This document shows positions 52,184 through 63,580 of a stretch of DNA of 64,000 bases, piece after piece. Numbering within the stretch: position 1 is the stretch's first letter; every line of letters starts with the position of its first letter. Source of the stretch: Linnemannia elongata (taxonomy: Eukaryota > Mortierellomycota > Mortierellomycetes > Mortierellales > Mortierellaceae); NCBI GenBank assembly GCA_036320915.1, contig JAXBDG010000014.1:186001-250000 (forward strand). The letters run 5' to 3'. A model generated the notes under the pieces. That model did no database searches and had not been told where the DNA came from. It saw only the letters and a program-made list of their open reading frames with translations. The position numbers and the translations under genes are program-made.

Positions 52184-54921
52184 CGACAGAGCAGAAATCA
52201 GGAACAAGATCCAGGCAAAACGATCAACGCGCCACTGCCTAGCATAATTTGAATCGCGACTGCTAAGTAGACTTACTTGGAACAGGCAGCAATAAAATCA
52301 AAGCGGATATTCGACTCTGACGTTCGGTATTCTGGAGCGTCAGGGCTCTGCCTGTTATTGTTGTTGTTGTCGTTGTTGTTGTAGTCCTGCTTCTCATCTG
52401 CAACCTCGATGTCGCCGTCGTTGGGGATAAGGGGGTCCAAGACCTCAACCTGGCTTGCATTTCGTCTTTTCCTGTATCGTGGCTACATAACCGCGTGATT
52501 GCATAGGAAAGGAGAGGGGGGGGGGAAAGTTGGATCGAGATCTCTCCCCTTTTTCCCTTTGACGGTGGACACAAAAACAACACAATCGTTTTTTCTCTCG
52601 ATGGTTGGGCGGCAAGGGGGTAATGTCCAAACAAACAAGCAATGCACACATAAACAATAATGACGACATGTCAGCTGCCTTGCCGTTCTTCCCTTACTCT
52701 CTCCTCCCCGCCCGTCCCCTTGCCTTTGTAGTTATTTTTCATGAACGCACCTGTACATGGTAGGCATGATTGGGACACATCCATTTGCGAGCTCTTGTAG
52801 GTGGAGACGACAACGGAGGACTTAAGCAGTCCAAGTGCCAGTGAAGAGGGCAGTGCTCACAGCTGATCAACCAACGCTCTCTGAGTGCGCTCATGCCACA
52901 TTGATAACATAGCCGGATCTCATCCTTCTTGTCCTTCAACTCGAGCGCGTCCTCCCAGGCCGACTGATTTGTTGTAGCAGGCTCAAATGTCTTGTGGTCC
53001 ACCGTGTCAGTATATCCGCCATCACTCTTCGTCTCCACTAGCGAACCACGGACATAGTCGAAGAGAAATATAAGGTGCGCGCGAGTTCGTTGTTAAATAG
53101 GATCTGACTCGATCTGTAGAAGTTGCGCTTGCAGTCGACCTACACTGGTGTCGAGCTTACCACCACGAAAGTACGATCGAATCTCATGTGGGAGCTCAAA
53201 GACTACAGGGTCCCTTCGGTTGATGTTGTCCAGGAGCAGCTGAAAGAGGCCAGGAGGGCTAGGCTTGAATGGGTTCTTTTTCAGGCCAAGGAAGTAGTTG
53301 TAAGCAGACTGACAAGTAAAAGGCTTGAGCAAAGCAGAGGCTGGCACAGAGCATGAATTGTTAATTTGACGGTTATGAAGAGCTTACTGCCTTGAAACTG
53401 CACTCAGTGCAGTGCCACTCCTCAGGTAGGTTCTCGGGATCCACAGGGGGTTGGCAGCAGCTGAAATGAAAGGCTTTGGGGCAACTCTCGCAGCAAATGA
53501 ACCGACCCAGTCCGCGACAAGACTCGCAATTGTCATTGTTGTCCTTTGCATAAGGGTATAAATAAATGAAACAAAGAGGCGAGTGAACAAAATGTAGGTT
53601 TTTGCACAGGCGTTGGACAAAGAATGGTGGGCATACAATGATCCCCCAAGGTACCTCGGGAACAAATGTTTTGTGTGGTTCGTCTCCACTAGCAAGGAGG
53701 AAACGATATTAACAATAAAGTCCTTCTTAGTTGCATTTTCTCCTTGTCGTATCTTCTTCCAAAACAAACACCTCATGCAGTTTTTCATATTGCTTACATT
53801 TGTTCTTGATCAGAGCAGTCTGGTGTATAACTAGTGCTGGACTCGATAGTCGCCTGCATGTTTGACCTTGGGCTTACCGTGAAGTTACTATCAGACGCCT
53901 TTTTTCTCCGTCGCTTAAAGGGCCTTCCTCGTTTCTTGGTGAACCGTGGTGTTGATGTTGATGGTGGGACTTGAAAAGCACCAGTTGTATCCAGGTCCTC
54001 ATACAAAGATTCTGCTGGAGCGCTGCTTGTGCGGGGTGATGGTGAAATTGTGGTGGCGCTTGTGGTGGCGCTCGTGGCGGCAGTAGCCTGAGAGGACGAT
54101 GGGGAGCATGATCGCAGAGTCGAGGAAACTGGCGATGGTGTCTCCGTATCCGAAGCTTCTGAGGCCTCTGGGGTATCGTCGTCCTCAGTCAAGTCAATTA
54201 CGACCGGTTTCCGTGGAAAACTCAACAAGCAAGATTCTGACGCTGCCGGTAGCATTAACTTTAGTTCGGGAGGGTTCACTGGAGGTTTACGGATAGGAGC
54301 AGTTGCCAAAGTGGAGCGACGAGGCGAGGCGATAGCTTTGGCCGACTCGGGTATTTTGAGCAAGTGAAGTGGTAGCACTGAGGTTTGTGTGTAAGTGGGG
54401 GAGGAGACAGAACTTGAGCACGACGAAGTCGATGAAGGCGATGGAAACTGCGATCCCTGTCCCAACCTGATCCAAGAAGCGACTCTCGAAGTTTGCTCCG
54501 CTGTTTTGTTTCCTGGTGGCGTTGTCATGTTGCTGTTGCTTTGGGAGCTGCGCTGGAAGTTGTTGCTTTCGAGAGTCGAGTTTTTTGCTGCAAATGTGAG
54601 AGGACCGATTGTTGAGGGGTGCTGATCAAAAGTACATCGTCTGGGAGCCTCGGACTGAAGCTTGGCAGAAGACGACTGATCAGAGGGGTACAGGTAAGGG
54701 AGCGACGTCCTCAGGTCCATTGGAAGTGTAGGACCATTCGTACGGTTCTTCTTGTGCCATGCTCCTATACTTGTTGGAGATGTGTCTCGCTTGCCTTGAG
54801 TCGGAGAATGCTCTTGTTCAGGCGGAGGCAATGGAAGGTAAGCGAGCCTGTTTGACGAGGAGGATGGAGAGTGATTTTCAAGATCCACCTTTTCTATGAC
54901 GATGCCCGTCCTTTTGGGCAT
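52016..54921 (-). CDS. Double PHD-finger protein, RCO1-like (Rpd3S-type complex)
   Basis: Seven exons: 54921-53798, 53688-53655 (34 nt), 53543-53388, 53308-53161, 53037-52751, 52482-52277 and 52136-52016; 691 residues. A Ser/Pro-rich N-terminus contains a SUMO-interaction-like stretch (VVIDLTEDDD) and a basic KKRGRPFKRRRKK element (AT-hook/NLS-like). PHD1 starts at C392 (CESCRGLGRFICCESC), then come an RCO1-type block (GLFQLLLDNINRRDP, FELPHEIRSYFRG) and PHD2 (CYQCGMSALRERWLISCEHC). RCO1 proteins anchor the Rpd3S histone deacetylase to transcribed chromatin by reading histone H3 tails. The tail GGFGALEMLAQTA fits the family. A T29 run precedes the last exon. Confidence 0.85.
52153..52181. repeat. 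A29 homopolymer before the last exon of the PHD gene
   Basis: It is T29 on the sense strand, about 14 bases before the acceptor TGTGTAG of exon 7. Confidence 0.9.
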
Positions 54922-55926
54922 CTTTTCGACCGCAGGAGATGTATGTATGAGACACAGTCGATCCGCTTATTGTTATCCGATGAGTAGTAGCCTTCGAGTC
55001 CGTGTCCTACTCTGGTAAAGGGTTTATAGGTTTGATATCGAGACTCGTCCACTACAAGATATGAAGTCCTTCTTGAAAGCTCAGTATCGATATAGTTGGC
55101 GTTGAATCCAGTGGATTAGTCAGGGAATGGGCGCGGGCGATGGGAAACAAAAAAAAAAAGAAAGGGTTGAGAGAGAAGGAGAACGAGGCGAAAGTAGAAA
55201 GGAAAAAAGAAAAAGAAAAGAATGAGGCGAAATAATTTTTGAGAATGACATCTGGTTCACGTGTGGCTACTCGGCCTTCTGGACGGCTTGCTTGACCATG
55301 TCCACTCAGACATCGACCATTGCATTCTACATGCTAGAGTCACCATCTATTTACTCCTTATGTTGACAAAAGTAAAAGCAAGCAATTGTTTATTTAGGTG
55401 TTGTCGCGTCATTTTTACTCATAGGGGTAGGGAGCGTATCTAAACAAAGAAAAAAGAGAAGCGCGCTGATGAAGCGAGCAGGGTTGAAATAAAAGAAAGA
55501 GAACAAAGGTCTTTGTGCTCTTGTTCCCTTACAGTGAACATTTCCTCGCCTCTTGCATCTGCATTGGCCCTTGCAAGCGAGTGAGCCCTCCTACTTTCAC
55601 CATGCATTTCGCCTATGATGGGGAAATTATCACGTACAACTTTGATGGAATGGGACCTGCAGAACTCTTGTACGTGTATTTGTATCTTTCTATGTGTCTG
55701 TATGTACGACTCAAATTCAATTTTGAGCACACACAAAGGGAAGGATGGAACGAAGTGAAGGCCAGTCCAGTGAGGGCCATGACTTCATAGCTCTTGTCTT
55801 CTTGTCTTTTTCTTTCCTTCTTTTCTTTCTTAATCCACAGCAAACATCACTCCTCACTCACTGCTTCTCGCTTATACTACCCTTCACCTTCACCTTCACC
55901 TTCACCTTCATACACACACACACACC
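54922..55926. other. Bidirectional promoter region
   Basis: About 1 kb separates the divergent PHD (minus) and SWIB (plus) genes, both chromatin-related, so shared control is possible. CTTCAC hexamer repeats (about 55882-55908) and a CA run precede the SWIB start codon. No gene was recognised inside. Confidence 0.45.
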
Positions 55927-57684
55927 ATGGCCAACGTGCAACAGTACCGTCAGCAAATCACAGGTATTACCCTCACTCGCACTCCCACTCTCCAGGCTTA
56001 CTGCTTCACATGCAAGCAGACACAGCTCATCCTTGGACACAGCAGTCATAATCGACCCAAGGAGACCAATCCATACACAACTTTGACAAAGAGCCTGAAC
56101 TGGACCATCTGCAAACCAATCATCAAGTAGCACTCGACAGCGATCAACACACCCTTATTGCTTGCAGACAGATCACGCATTGATTACAATACGTGACATG
56201 TTCGTGTTCCGGGACTCACTGTAGTTCTAATGAGGCAACAACGAAATGGTGTTTGGGGTTCAACTGCTTGGAAGAAGTCTCCCTCCTGCCTGTTGTCCTT
56301 GGTGTCTCGCACTCCTCTTCGTTACACTCTCTCTTTCTGATTCCTGCAGGACCATAGTTAACCCAAGAGCCAACTAACTACTTTCTTGCTGCTTTGCATA
56401 TTATAGACCTGATCCGACAGGCAGACATCACCACTGTATCGGCGCGCAGTATCCGGAAAAAGGTCGAAGCCCTGGCGCGCACCGACCTGGGTCCCGTCAA
56501 GGAACAGTTTGATGAGCTTGTCATGGAGATCTATGAGCAAATCACAGACGAGGTAAACTCTAATGATCTCTTCACCACCACAAGTGCCATTCTTGAGCTA
56601 AAATGGAACCATTGCGCAAATTGTTCAGGAACTAACCTGTGCTATCTCTTTCATTGGCTATAGAACGAACGACTAGTGCTGAGTGGCGGATCAGCGGGTC
56701 AGCAACATAATGGCGTGCAACAGCAGAACGGACAAATCCAACCCAACTACATGCCAGCAGCAGTTATGCAACCGGCACAAAACGCCTTTGGCGGATTCGC
56801 GCTCCCACCAACATCCTATGTTGCACCCAAGCCGGTACCACCGCCCGTCAAGAAAGCTGCACCGGCCAAACGACCTGTGACCCCTGAAAGCAGCCGGGAA
56901 TCAGACGACGATTCGGATGCATCGTTCTCGTCTGTGGAAGGATCAAGCAAGAAGAGGCAACCAAAGAAGGAATCGTCCAAAAAGTCATCGTCTTCGTCGT
57001 CGGCGGCAAAGAAAAAGAAGGAAGCAGACAAGAAGAAGAAAGACGCAGATAAAAAGAAGAAGGACGCATCCAAGAAAAGGTCGAGCTCGAGCAAGGACAA
57101 GGACAAGGATGACGATGAGCCAAAGAAGAAGCGGGCTAAGCCACTTAACGAGGACGGAACGGAGAAGGTTAATGGATTCACTCGTCCTTATGCCATCAGC
57201 GACACACTCTACCAGGTCATTGGAACATATGGCGAAACAGGACCTTCAGGACGTATCGAGGTACTACATTGGTCTATTATTGAGGTTTTTCTGAGAACTC
57301 ATGGTATTTTACTACAACGCAAAAGATCTTGTTCTCACCTCTTGGGTTTTGTTAACGAACGCGTAGATGCCCCGACATCAAGTGGTCAAGTTTTTGTGGG
57401 TGTACATCAAGGAGAACAACCTTCAAGACGAAAAGGGTATGCACTCATACATTGGTTGCTCTGTTACAGGAAGGGCGCAGGACACGATTTTACGAGTATC
57501 GCTTCTCTGACCACGACTGCATCATGTTCCTTTGACCTTTGTAGACAAGCGCAATATTGTTTGCGACGACAAGCTGAAAGCCTTGTTTGGACTGGACCAG
57601 ATCAACTGCTTTTCAATGAACAAGTATATTGGAGCCCACTTGATCAAGCCCGAGGACGTGGTCCAACCCTACGCAGCTCAGTAA
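55927..57684 (+). CDS. DEK-C and SWIB domain protein (UAF30/TRI1-like)
   Basis: Five exons: 55927-55963, 56407-56552, 56664-57260, 57367-57436 and 57545-57684; 329 residues, phases consistent. Residues about 13-62 form a DEK C-terminal-type helical domain (DLIRQADITTVSARSIRKKV). A Gln/Asn- and Pro-rich linker and a long Lys/Ser-rich segment (about 140-225, repeats of ADKKKKD) follow, likely a nuclear and nucleolar signal. A SWIB/MDM2-like domain ends the protein (RPYAISDTLYQVIG, MPRHQVVKFLWVYIKENNLQ, CFSMNKYIGAHLI). This architecture matches yeast Uaf30 (RNA polymerase I upstream activation factor) and Tri1. The short first exon reads through into a 67-codon frame if unspliced, so intron 1 (443 bp) is the weakest part of the model. 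Confidence 0.85.
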
Positions 57685-58189
57685 TCGCAACACAACGGAT
57701 CAGGAACCAAACACTTTTGCAGTTCACGAACGGACCACCCAGCAACGCTGTAATACTCCAACCCTAGTAACTTTTTGCGGATGACTCCCCACAATTTTGA
57801 CTGGACAAGCGATCCACTCTAGGATCGTGGTCCACATATTTGCGGTCATTTTGTTTTGCCTTTCGAGTCCATGACTTGGACGCGATACTGGAGACTGCGA
57901 TTGTTGGCATGGGTAGCGTGCAATTTTTTTCGTTTGCCCTCGCTCGAAACGAGAATTTGGCTGACCTTGCGGATCAAAATAATGCTGTTCTTGGGTCGAC
58001 ACTCTCACAAATAAAACAAACATCAATTGCTCCAGAAGGTTGATACTCTCAGCGGTAATGAACGTTGATATGCAAAAAAAAATAAGAATTCGGATTTTTT
58101 GCTGTCATTTGAGGCGCACCTTGTCCCTTCAATGTCACAAGTATGTGGTCTTCACAAGAAATATAACTAGAAAAGAAATAATTTATTTT
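57685..58189. other. Convergent intergenic region
   Basis: The 3' regions of the SWIB gene and the NACHT pseudogene meet here. Nothing else was recognised. Confidence 0.45.
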
Positions 58190-59792
58190 TTACATCAAAA
58201 CTCCTGCTTCGGTAAGGATTGCCATAGCGTTGGCCGCTGCCATGATTGTTGTATTGGTATCATCAGTGTTGGATAGCTCGACGATATCACGGAGCTGCCT
58301 CTCGAAATTCGGACTTTGTTTCATTCTCTCGCTCAAGAAATGGATGACGGACGGTTCGGAGAGGAGGTTCCGCGTGAAAAACGCACCCTTGGGATCTAAT
58401 ATCTGCCCATTAGGGCTTTCGTAACCTAGATGCGGAGAAGACCACTCTTCGTCATCTTGTTTATCGGGGCCATATATCGAACGGGAAAAAAAGTATTCCA
58501 GAAGAGACCGGTGGATGAACTGGTGGTGGCTACCAGAACGGGATAGTGGGCATAAGGCGCGTAGGAGGCGGACTTCAGGGTCGTGGGCGAAAAAATCTGC
58601 TTTCCAGGTATCCTTGTGCTTGCGGTGGATGTACTGGACAACTGGCCTGCCGTCCTGCTTTTCAAAAATTTCTTGTGCAAGTAGTGAGGAAAACGAGGCT
58701 CCCAAGGACTCAATGCCAACTTCTAGCATCATCTCCAGCATGTTGCGCTCATCACTATAGAGGATGCTTCTACGAAGCCGTCGCACATTAACGCCGAGCC
58801 AGTTTCTAACGAATACCTCGAAAAGTCGAATTCTGGTGACATTGATGTTGGATGGGTCCTGTTGGTTATGTGTGGCTGGCAAAGCCTCCAAAGCGAGTGT
58901 CAATAGAAACGGATTCTTGACAAGATCCAAGAGGTTAGGAATCGTGGTAAGCGCGGTCATATAATCGGTGGCAGTCCAATTGCGTGTCACGATGTGTGGC
59001 TCGAGCTCGACATAGTGAGCGACGTAGTTCTCGACTTGTTCATCCAAGAGGGGGGCGATCATGGCTTCCTGGGAGATCCAAACGCGGTTTTCTATAGCAG
59101 CCCTCAAGCTGGGGGACGAAGCAGTCCAAATAGTCAAGGCTCAAGTACTGCGTTCGACAGGTGACAATCATCTTGGCCTTCCATCCATCTCGTTGATTTA
59201 ATTGATTGGTCGTGTGGAGATTGGCAACTTGCTGGCTTTCGTCGTATCCGTCGCAAATGAGAATGAACTGCTGGTGCAGCTTCATTTCTTGGATCTTATC
59301 GTCGGAGAAGTTGTTAGACAACAGTTGCTCCCTAATCATATCCTGTGCAGGATTGTCAATAGCGGGGAGGTTGATGTAGAGTGGGATAGCGTCGCCTTGT
59401 TTATAGTTGGTCCAAAGACAGAGCTCCAGATTTCGACAGAATGATGACTTTCCTGATCCTGAGTCACCGAGGATCAACATGACCTGGCGGTCACTGTTCA
59501 AGAACTCCTGTGTCTTGTCCATGAGAGGAAAGATGGCGTCGTCGCTGGCTTGAAGATTGACTTTGGCCATGGCAGGAATGTAGATCGGTTGGCGACACTC
59601 GTTTAGTCGTTGCCTGCGGTATCTGTGGAGGTCATACTCATAGCAGGCTTTGTCAACTGTTGACCCCTGGGGTAAAAGACCTGGCAAATAGGTTGACTGA
59701 TCATTAATATCTGTCTTGCTGTGTTGGACCAAATGCTCGTTATCAGAACTCTGAGGCACAGGCGGTCCAGCATGGAAGTCTGAGTTGAGCAT
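58190..59792 (-). pseudogene. NACHT NTPase (NLR-like) gene split by a frameshift and lacking C-terminal repeats
   Basis: The first frame (59792-59040) carries NACHT motifs: Walker A GDSGSGKS (residues 109-116), Walker B FILICDGYDE and sensor MIVTCRTQYL. The second frame (to 58190) continues the same domain: QEAMIAPLLDEQVENYVAHY, FLLTLALEALP, FIHRSLLEYFFSRSIYG. The two join near 59070-59078, where RLDL in one frame meets QEAMIAP in the next; one base too many or two too few breaks it. The coding region then ends at ILTEAGVLM. Related fungal NACHT proteins usually continue into repeat domains (pentapeptide, WD40 or ankyrin), so the sensing part is also absent. No N-terminal effector domain was recognised. 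In fungi NACHT proteins act in self/non-self recognition; this copy is probably inactive. Confidence 0.75.
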
Positions 59793-61593
59793 GTTTTCTG
59801 GCTAGCAGTGAGTTTCGTTGACTACTGGCGATAATAAAAAAAACATTGAATTCACGTCAGAGAAATCTTGTCCGCTGTGTTCGGAGTTGTTGCTTGTGCT
59901 CATTTGCCATGATTTGTCTTACGTTTTTTTTTTCTTTCTCCCCGGCGACTCTATCTGGTCTGCTATGTCTGCTGCTCAGTCACTGGCAGATTCCGAATGC
60001 TAGCGGAATCTGACCAAATAGACGAATGAGTAAAAAGGGTAGGAAGAAGCCTATGGCTGTTTGGTGTTTGATGTCGATGGCGAGAGGCGATGTCGGATGT
60101 ATGTTTGGGGAGGGTGTCAAGGGTATAGAAGAAAGAAAGAAAGAAAAGAAAAGAAAAGGAAAAAAAAAAGCCATGAATTCTTTGCCCTGTCCATCCCTGC
60201 CTAACCTTTGGCTCTTCGCCAAACTTTGTTGAATGTGACACACAAGAAAGCAGAAATTGTAGCATGACCTGCATCCACTAATGCACCATGCGCAACATGT
60301 TTAATGAGAGGCCCTACTTGAAATGTAAAGCAACAAGGAAAAAACACAGAAAGCGATGGAGCATTCAGCTTCGCCCAAAAATGAAACCAAGAACAACGAT
60401 CATGATCAAGAGCTGAGAGAACTTTGTCACCGGTCACAGACATGTAAAAATTTATTTCAGATCCTTACTCTAATCATTCAAAAGAACTCAGTTCTCGATG
60501 AAAGTGTACCGCGCATGGTGCTGTAGTAGTCAGCCTCAAACAATTCTTCTCTCATTCCTAGCATCCTATATGAACATCGGCCAAAGCATGGAGTCCCTGC
60601 TCCAAGTCTTTTACGTCCGGACTATATATGATTTTACATGGGCTTACCACGGAACGAGCGTTTTTTTTTGTACCATAAGCTCATATGCACCCTACAGGCA
60701 AGCTGAAAGTTGATTGGAGAGTGGTTAACAGTAGTTTAATGTAGGAAGCTTGTCGACCCCATTGGTATGCGCTTCTTTCTTCTAGATATAGTGGAGAGAG
60801 AGAGGGGCGGAGGGAGAAAGAGAGAGGGAGAAAAAAAGTATGAGAGATGTTGTTGTTTACATCTGGGATCGACTGCGCATGCAATAAAAGTGAATTGAGT
60901 TGGTTGATGTGCCCTAAGAGGTAAGAGTTGTTATCAGTTCGGCTATTGTTTTGTTTGTTTTTTGGTTTTGCTGAGAGCTTATTGCACAAATTATTCTTTC
61001 TCTCTTCCCCCCAGGGGTTCTAGTTCCTTGTGGAGCAATTAAAGAAGAGACAAGAAATGAGGGGTACGATAATAATAATGCACGTGTACATTTTCAGCGC
61101 TAGATGGCTTTTGGTTCTGGGCATGGTATTCATCTCTTCTTTGTTGTTTTCTTCCCCTCGTTTTTTGTTTCCTTAAGAGCTTTCAACGAATTAGGCCAAA
61201 AATCAGAAGCGAGAACGAACGAACATGAGCTTAGAAACCTTTCTTTGCATTTCAGATGAAACAAACATGAACATGAGCAGAGTACGATGAAATGATGTGT
61301 TTTTGTATGAGAGAATGCCCACTTCGGTTCATTCGATTTATTGACCAGCAAATGGAAAGTGTGAACAAAGGTAGGTATTGTTATCATACAAAAGAAAAGG
61401 TTTTTTGTAAGCGCTTATAGAATGAGTGAAAAGAAGGGGGCGTAAGGAAGAGGGGGGATAAAGTGAAAGGCTGTAAAAGTCGGAATCGACACTCGAAACC
61501 AACTATGTGTACCTCTACAAGCTAATGAACTCTCTTCCTCATCACATCCAATTCCTGAGAAGTGAGAAAAAGGATAAATGACAGAAAAGTCAT
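59793..61593. other. 1.8 kb gene-free region
   Basis: It contains a GAAAGAAAGAAAAG-type purine run (about 60130-60170) and a GAGAGAGGG run (about 60792-60830). Frames are short, with no domain or exon model that could be supported. Confidence 0.4.
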
Positions 61594-62271
61594 CTATTTG
61601 ATCTGGATATCAGCGCAGGAAGTGTACCACTCGCCCTGGTTCAACATCCAGCGCCATTGGAGGAGGTAGGTACCCTTGGCACGGACGGGGACCTTGAAGC
61701 ATCCACCGCAGGGACGACGGTCCTCGTTGGAGCCAGGGTTACAGTTCTTGAAGTTGAGGTTGGCAATGGTGTTCTTCAATAACTCCTGCTGAGTGATATC
61801 CTTGGCGTTGCGGGCCTTGGATAAGTGGATCTGGACCTTGTTGTTGGGGTGGAACAACTGAGCATGGTTCTTGGCAGGCCAACGGACACAAAGGGTGTCA
61901 CCGACGGAGGTGACGGTCATGCGGCCGAACTGGCCGCCGTAGGCCTGCGAGGTGGGGTTGGCCTGGCTCTCGCTCAATGTCGCACCGACAGCGGTGTTAC
62001 AGGGCGCGGCGGCGTTAGGGTTATTGCGGTCCTGCAAGTAGTGGCGAGGGGGCCAGTTGGAGTCGAGGGAGCCGAAGTCCTTGCCGAGAGGAAAGCGACG
62101 GGCGTAACCGGTGCACTTGCCTCCCTGGTCGGACCAGTCCTGCTTGCCGCCCTTGTTGAACTTCCAGTCAATGCAGTCAGCGTACGAGTGAGCCTCAGCC
62201 TGGGGAGTGTAGGAGGAGAAGACGGCCAAGGTGGCGACGACGAGGATGGTGAAGGAAGACTTGAGAACCAT
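61594..62271 (-). CDS. Secreted LPMO-like protein with N-terminal histidine
   Basis: The 225-residue precursor has a clear signal peptide whose likely cleavage (AEA|HSYADC) leaves His28 as residue 1 of the mature protein, the hallmark of copper lytic polysaccharide monooxygenases, where it forms half of the histidine brace. A second histidine suits the other half (VRWPAKNHAQ, H136). The C-terminal strand YLLQWRWML, then EWYTSCADIQI, resembles the end of several LPMO families (AA10/AA11/AA15-type wording), and there are eight cysteines. LPMOs cleave chitin, cellulose or similar glycans oxidatively. The AA family and substrate cannot be assigned here. It is intronless, with a TATA box at 62426 and strong C-ending codon bias, suggesting high expression. 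Confidence 0.7.
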   Translation of the reverse strand: MVLKSSFTILVVATLAVFSSYTPQAEAHSYADCIDWKFNKGGKQDWSDQGGKCTGYARRFPLGKDFGSLDSNWPPRHYLQDRNNPNAAAPCNTAVGATLSESQANPTSQAYGGQFGRMTVTSVGDTLCVRWPAKNHAQLFHPNNKVQIHLSKARNAKDITQQELLKNTIANLNFKNCNPGSNEDRRPCGGCFKVPVRAKGTYLLQWRWMLNQGEWYTSCADIQIK

Positions 62272-62425
62272 GATGATAAGGTACGGGGATTGTTGTTTGG
62301 TAAGAAGGATATGGAGAAGGGTTAGAGTATTGTGGGGCGGGTACTAAGTAGTATAGTGGAAGTGGGTCTGAGATGACAGGAATGGGGATGAACGAAGATA
62401 AAAATGTTGCCGGGAATGCCTTAGC

Positions 62426-62432
62426 TTTTATA
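62426..62432 (-). promoter_or_regulatory. TATA box of the LPMO-like gene
   Basis: TATAAAA on the minus strand (AGTATAAAAGC context), about 155 bases before the ATG at 62271. Confidence 0.65.
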
Positions 62433-63519
62433 CTCTCCTCCTTAGGATCGAAAGAAAAGGAGTGAGTAAGCGAATTAGAACCAGAGCGCCCTGAGTAGGC
62501 CAAACCCTGGTAAGCTATTCAATTGAATCGAGAACAGTTGTTCTTTCGCATTTAGGAATATGAGACGCGACAAGAACAAGAATTGACTGATCCTTTCCCA
62601 ATTTGACTTGCTGTTAGTATTGGTTGTAGGTGGTGGTTGAGGGAACATTTCCATAAGATACAAAACAAAAAATACGCAGACTGAGTTAAAAGAAAACATA
62701 GTGGTGAGCAATATATTGGTAGGGTCGAAGGAAAGGGCGAGCGTGAGAGAGAAGCAAAAGTGGCGAACGAATAGCCACTCTCCGCCAATGGTAGCTGAAG
62801 CTGTGAGTTCTTGTTTAGTGTCAGCGGTGAAAGGGGACGGATGTGGAACTAGATTTGGATGAGCAATTGAGAACAGGGGCAAGCCCGTCTGTGCTACGTT
62901 AATAAAAGTTAGCAAGCGTCGTTTTACTCATCTTCTCATTTTTCCTTTTTTTCTCATTTCTATTGACGCCATGAAATTGCTTGCTTGCAGTCATGCGCTA
63001 CTGACCAGGCCACCCTAACCGTACAACCATGCACACAGATACGCACCTTCTAGGGTAATAATGAACGGGTGGAGTTGGAAATGTGCCACAGGTGTCACAA
63101 AATAATAATTTGGGAGAGACTAAAGTGCTCACTTCCCCCACCCACTTCTTGGTACCCCCACCTTCGTTGCTGCTCCTCCTCTTTCTCTACGGTTCCATTC
63201 ATTGTAGCTATAGGAGGGGGAAGTTGTATATCTTTTGATTAATTGAGGTGAGTATGTGTATATTGAGAGCGTTTGTTGACAAAACAAAGCGCAAGAAATC
63301 GGGCTATCCTACTGCTTTCCCCCTCCTTGTCGTGTTCTGGACCTTGCATCTAGATGTTTATGCCGGCAAACGAAATAAATTGGATTGAAACAAGTACACA
63401 ATGCAGAGAAAAACAATAGTCCATTACTTCAAGACACATGAATCCCTACGAACAAAAAGAAGCGTTCGCGTTTTTTTTTCTTTCTTGTCGATATCAAAAT
63501 CTCCCTTCTATAGCGAATA

Positions 63520-63580
63520 CTCTCTCTCTCTCTCTCTCTCTCCCTCTCTCTCTCTCTCTTTCTCACACACACACACACAC
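63520..63580. repeat. (TC)n-(CA)n compound microsatellite
   Basis: About 20 TC units with two interruptions are followed by a run of nine or so CA units. A second CT run lies at about 63798-63815. Confidence 0.95.

Noticed and set aside
55927..56130. 67-codon open frame as a separate small gene
   Set aside because: Its first 12 codons are exon 1 of the DEK-C/SWIB gene; the rest follows a GTATTA donor and lacks a domain, so it is read as intron.
60201..60443. 80-codon minus-strand frame upstream of the NACHT gene
   Set aside because: Considered as an upstream exon, but no splice pair links it in phase and no motif is present.
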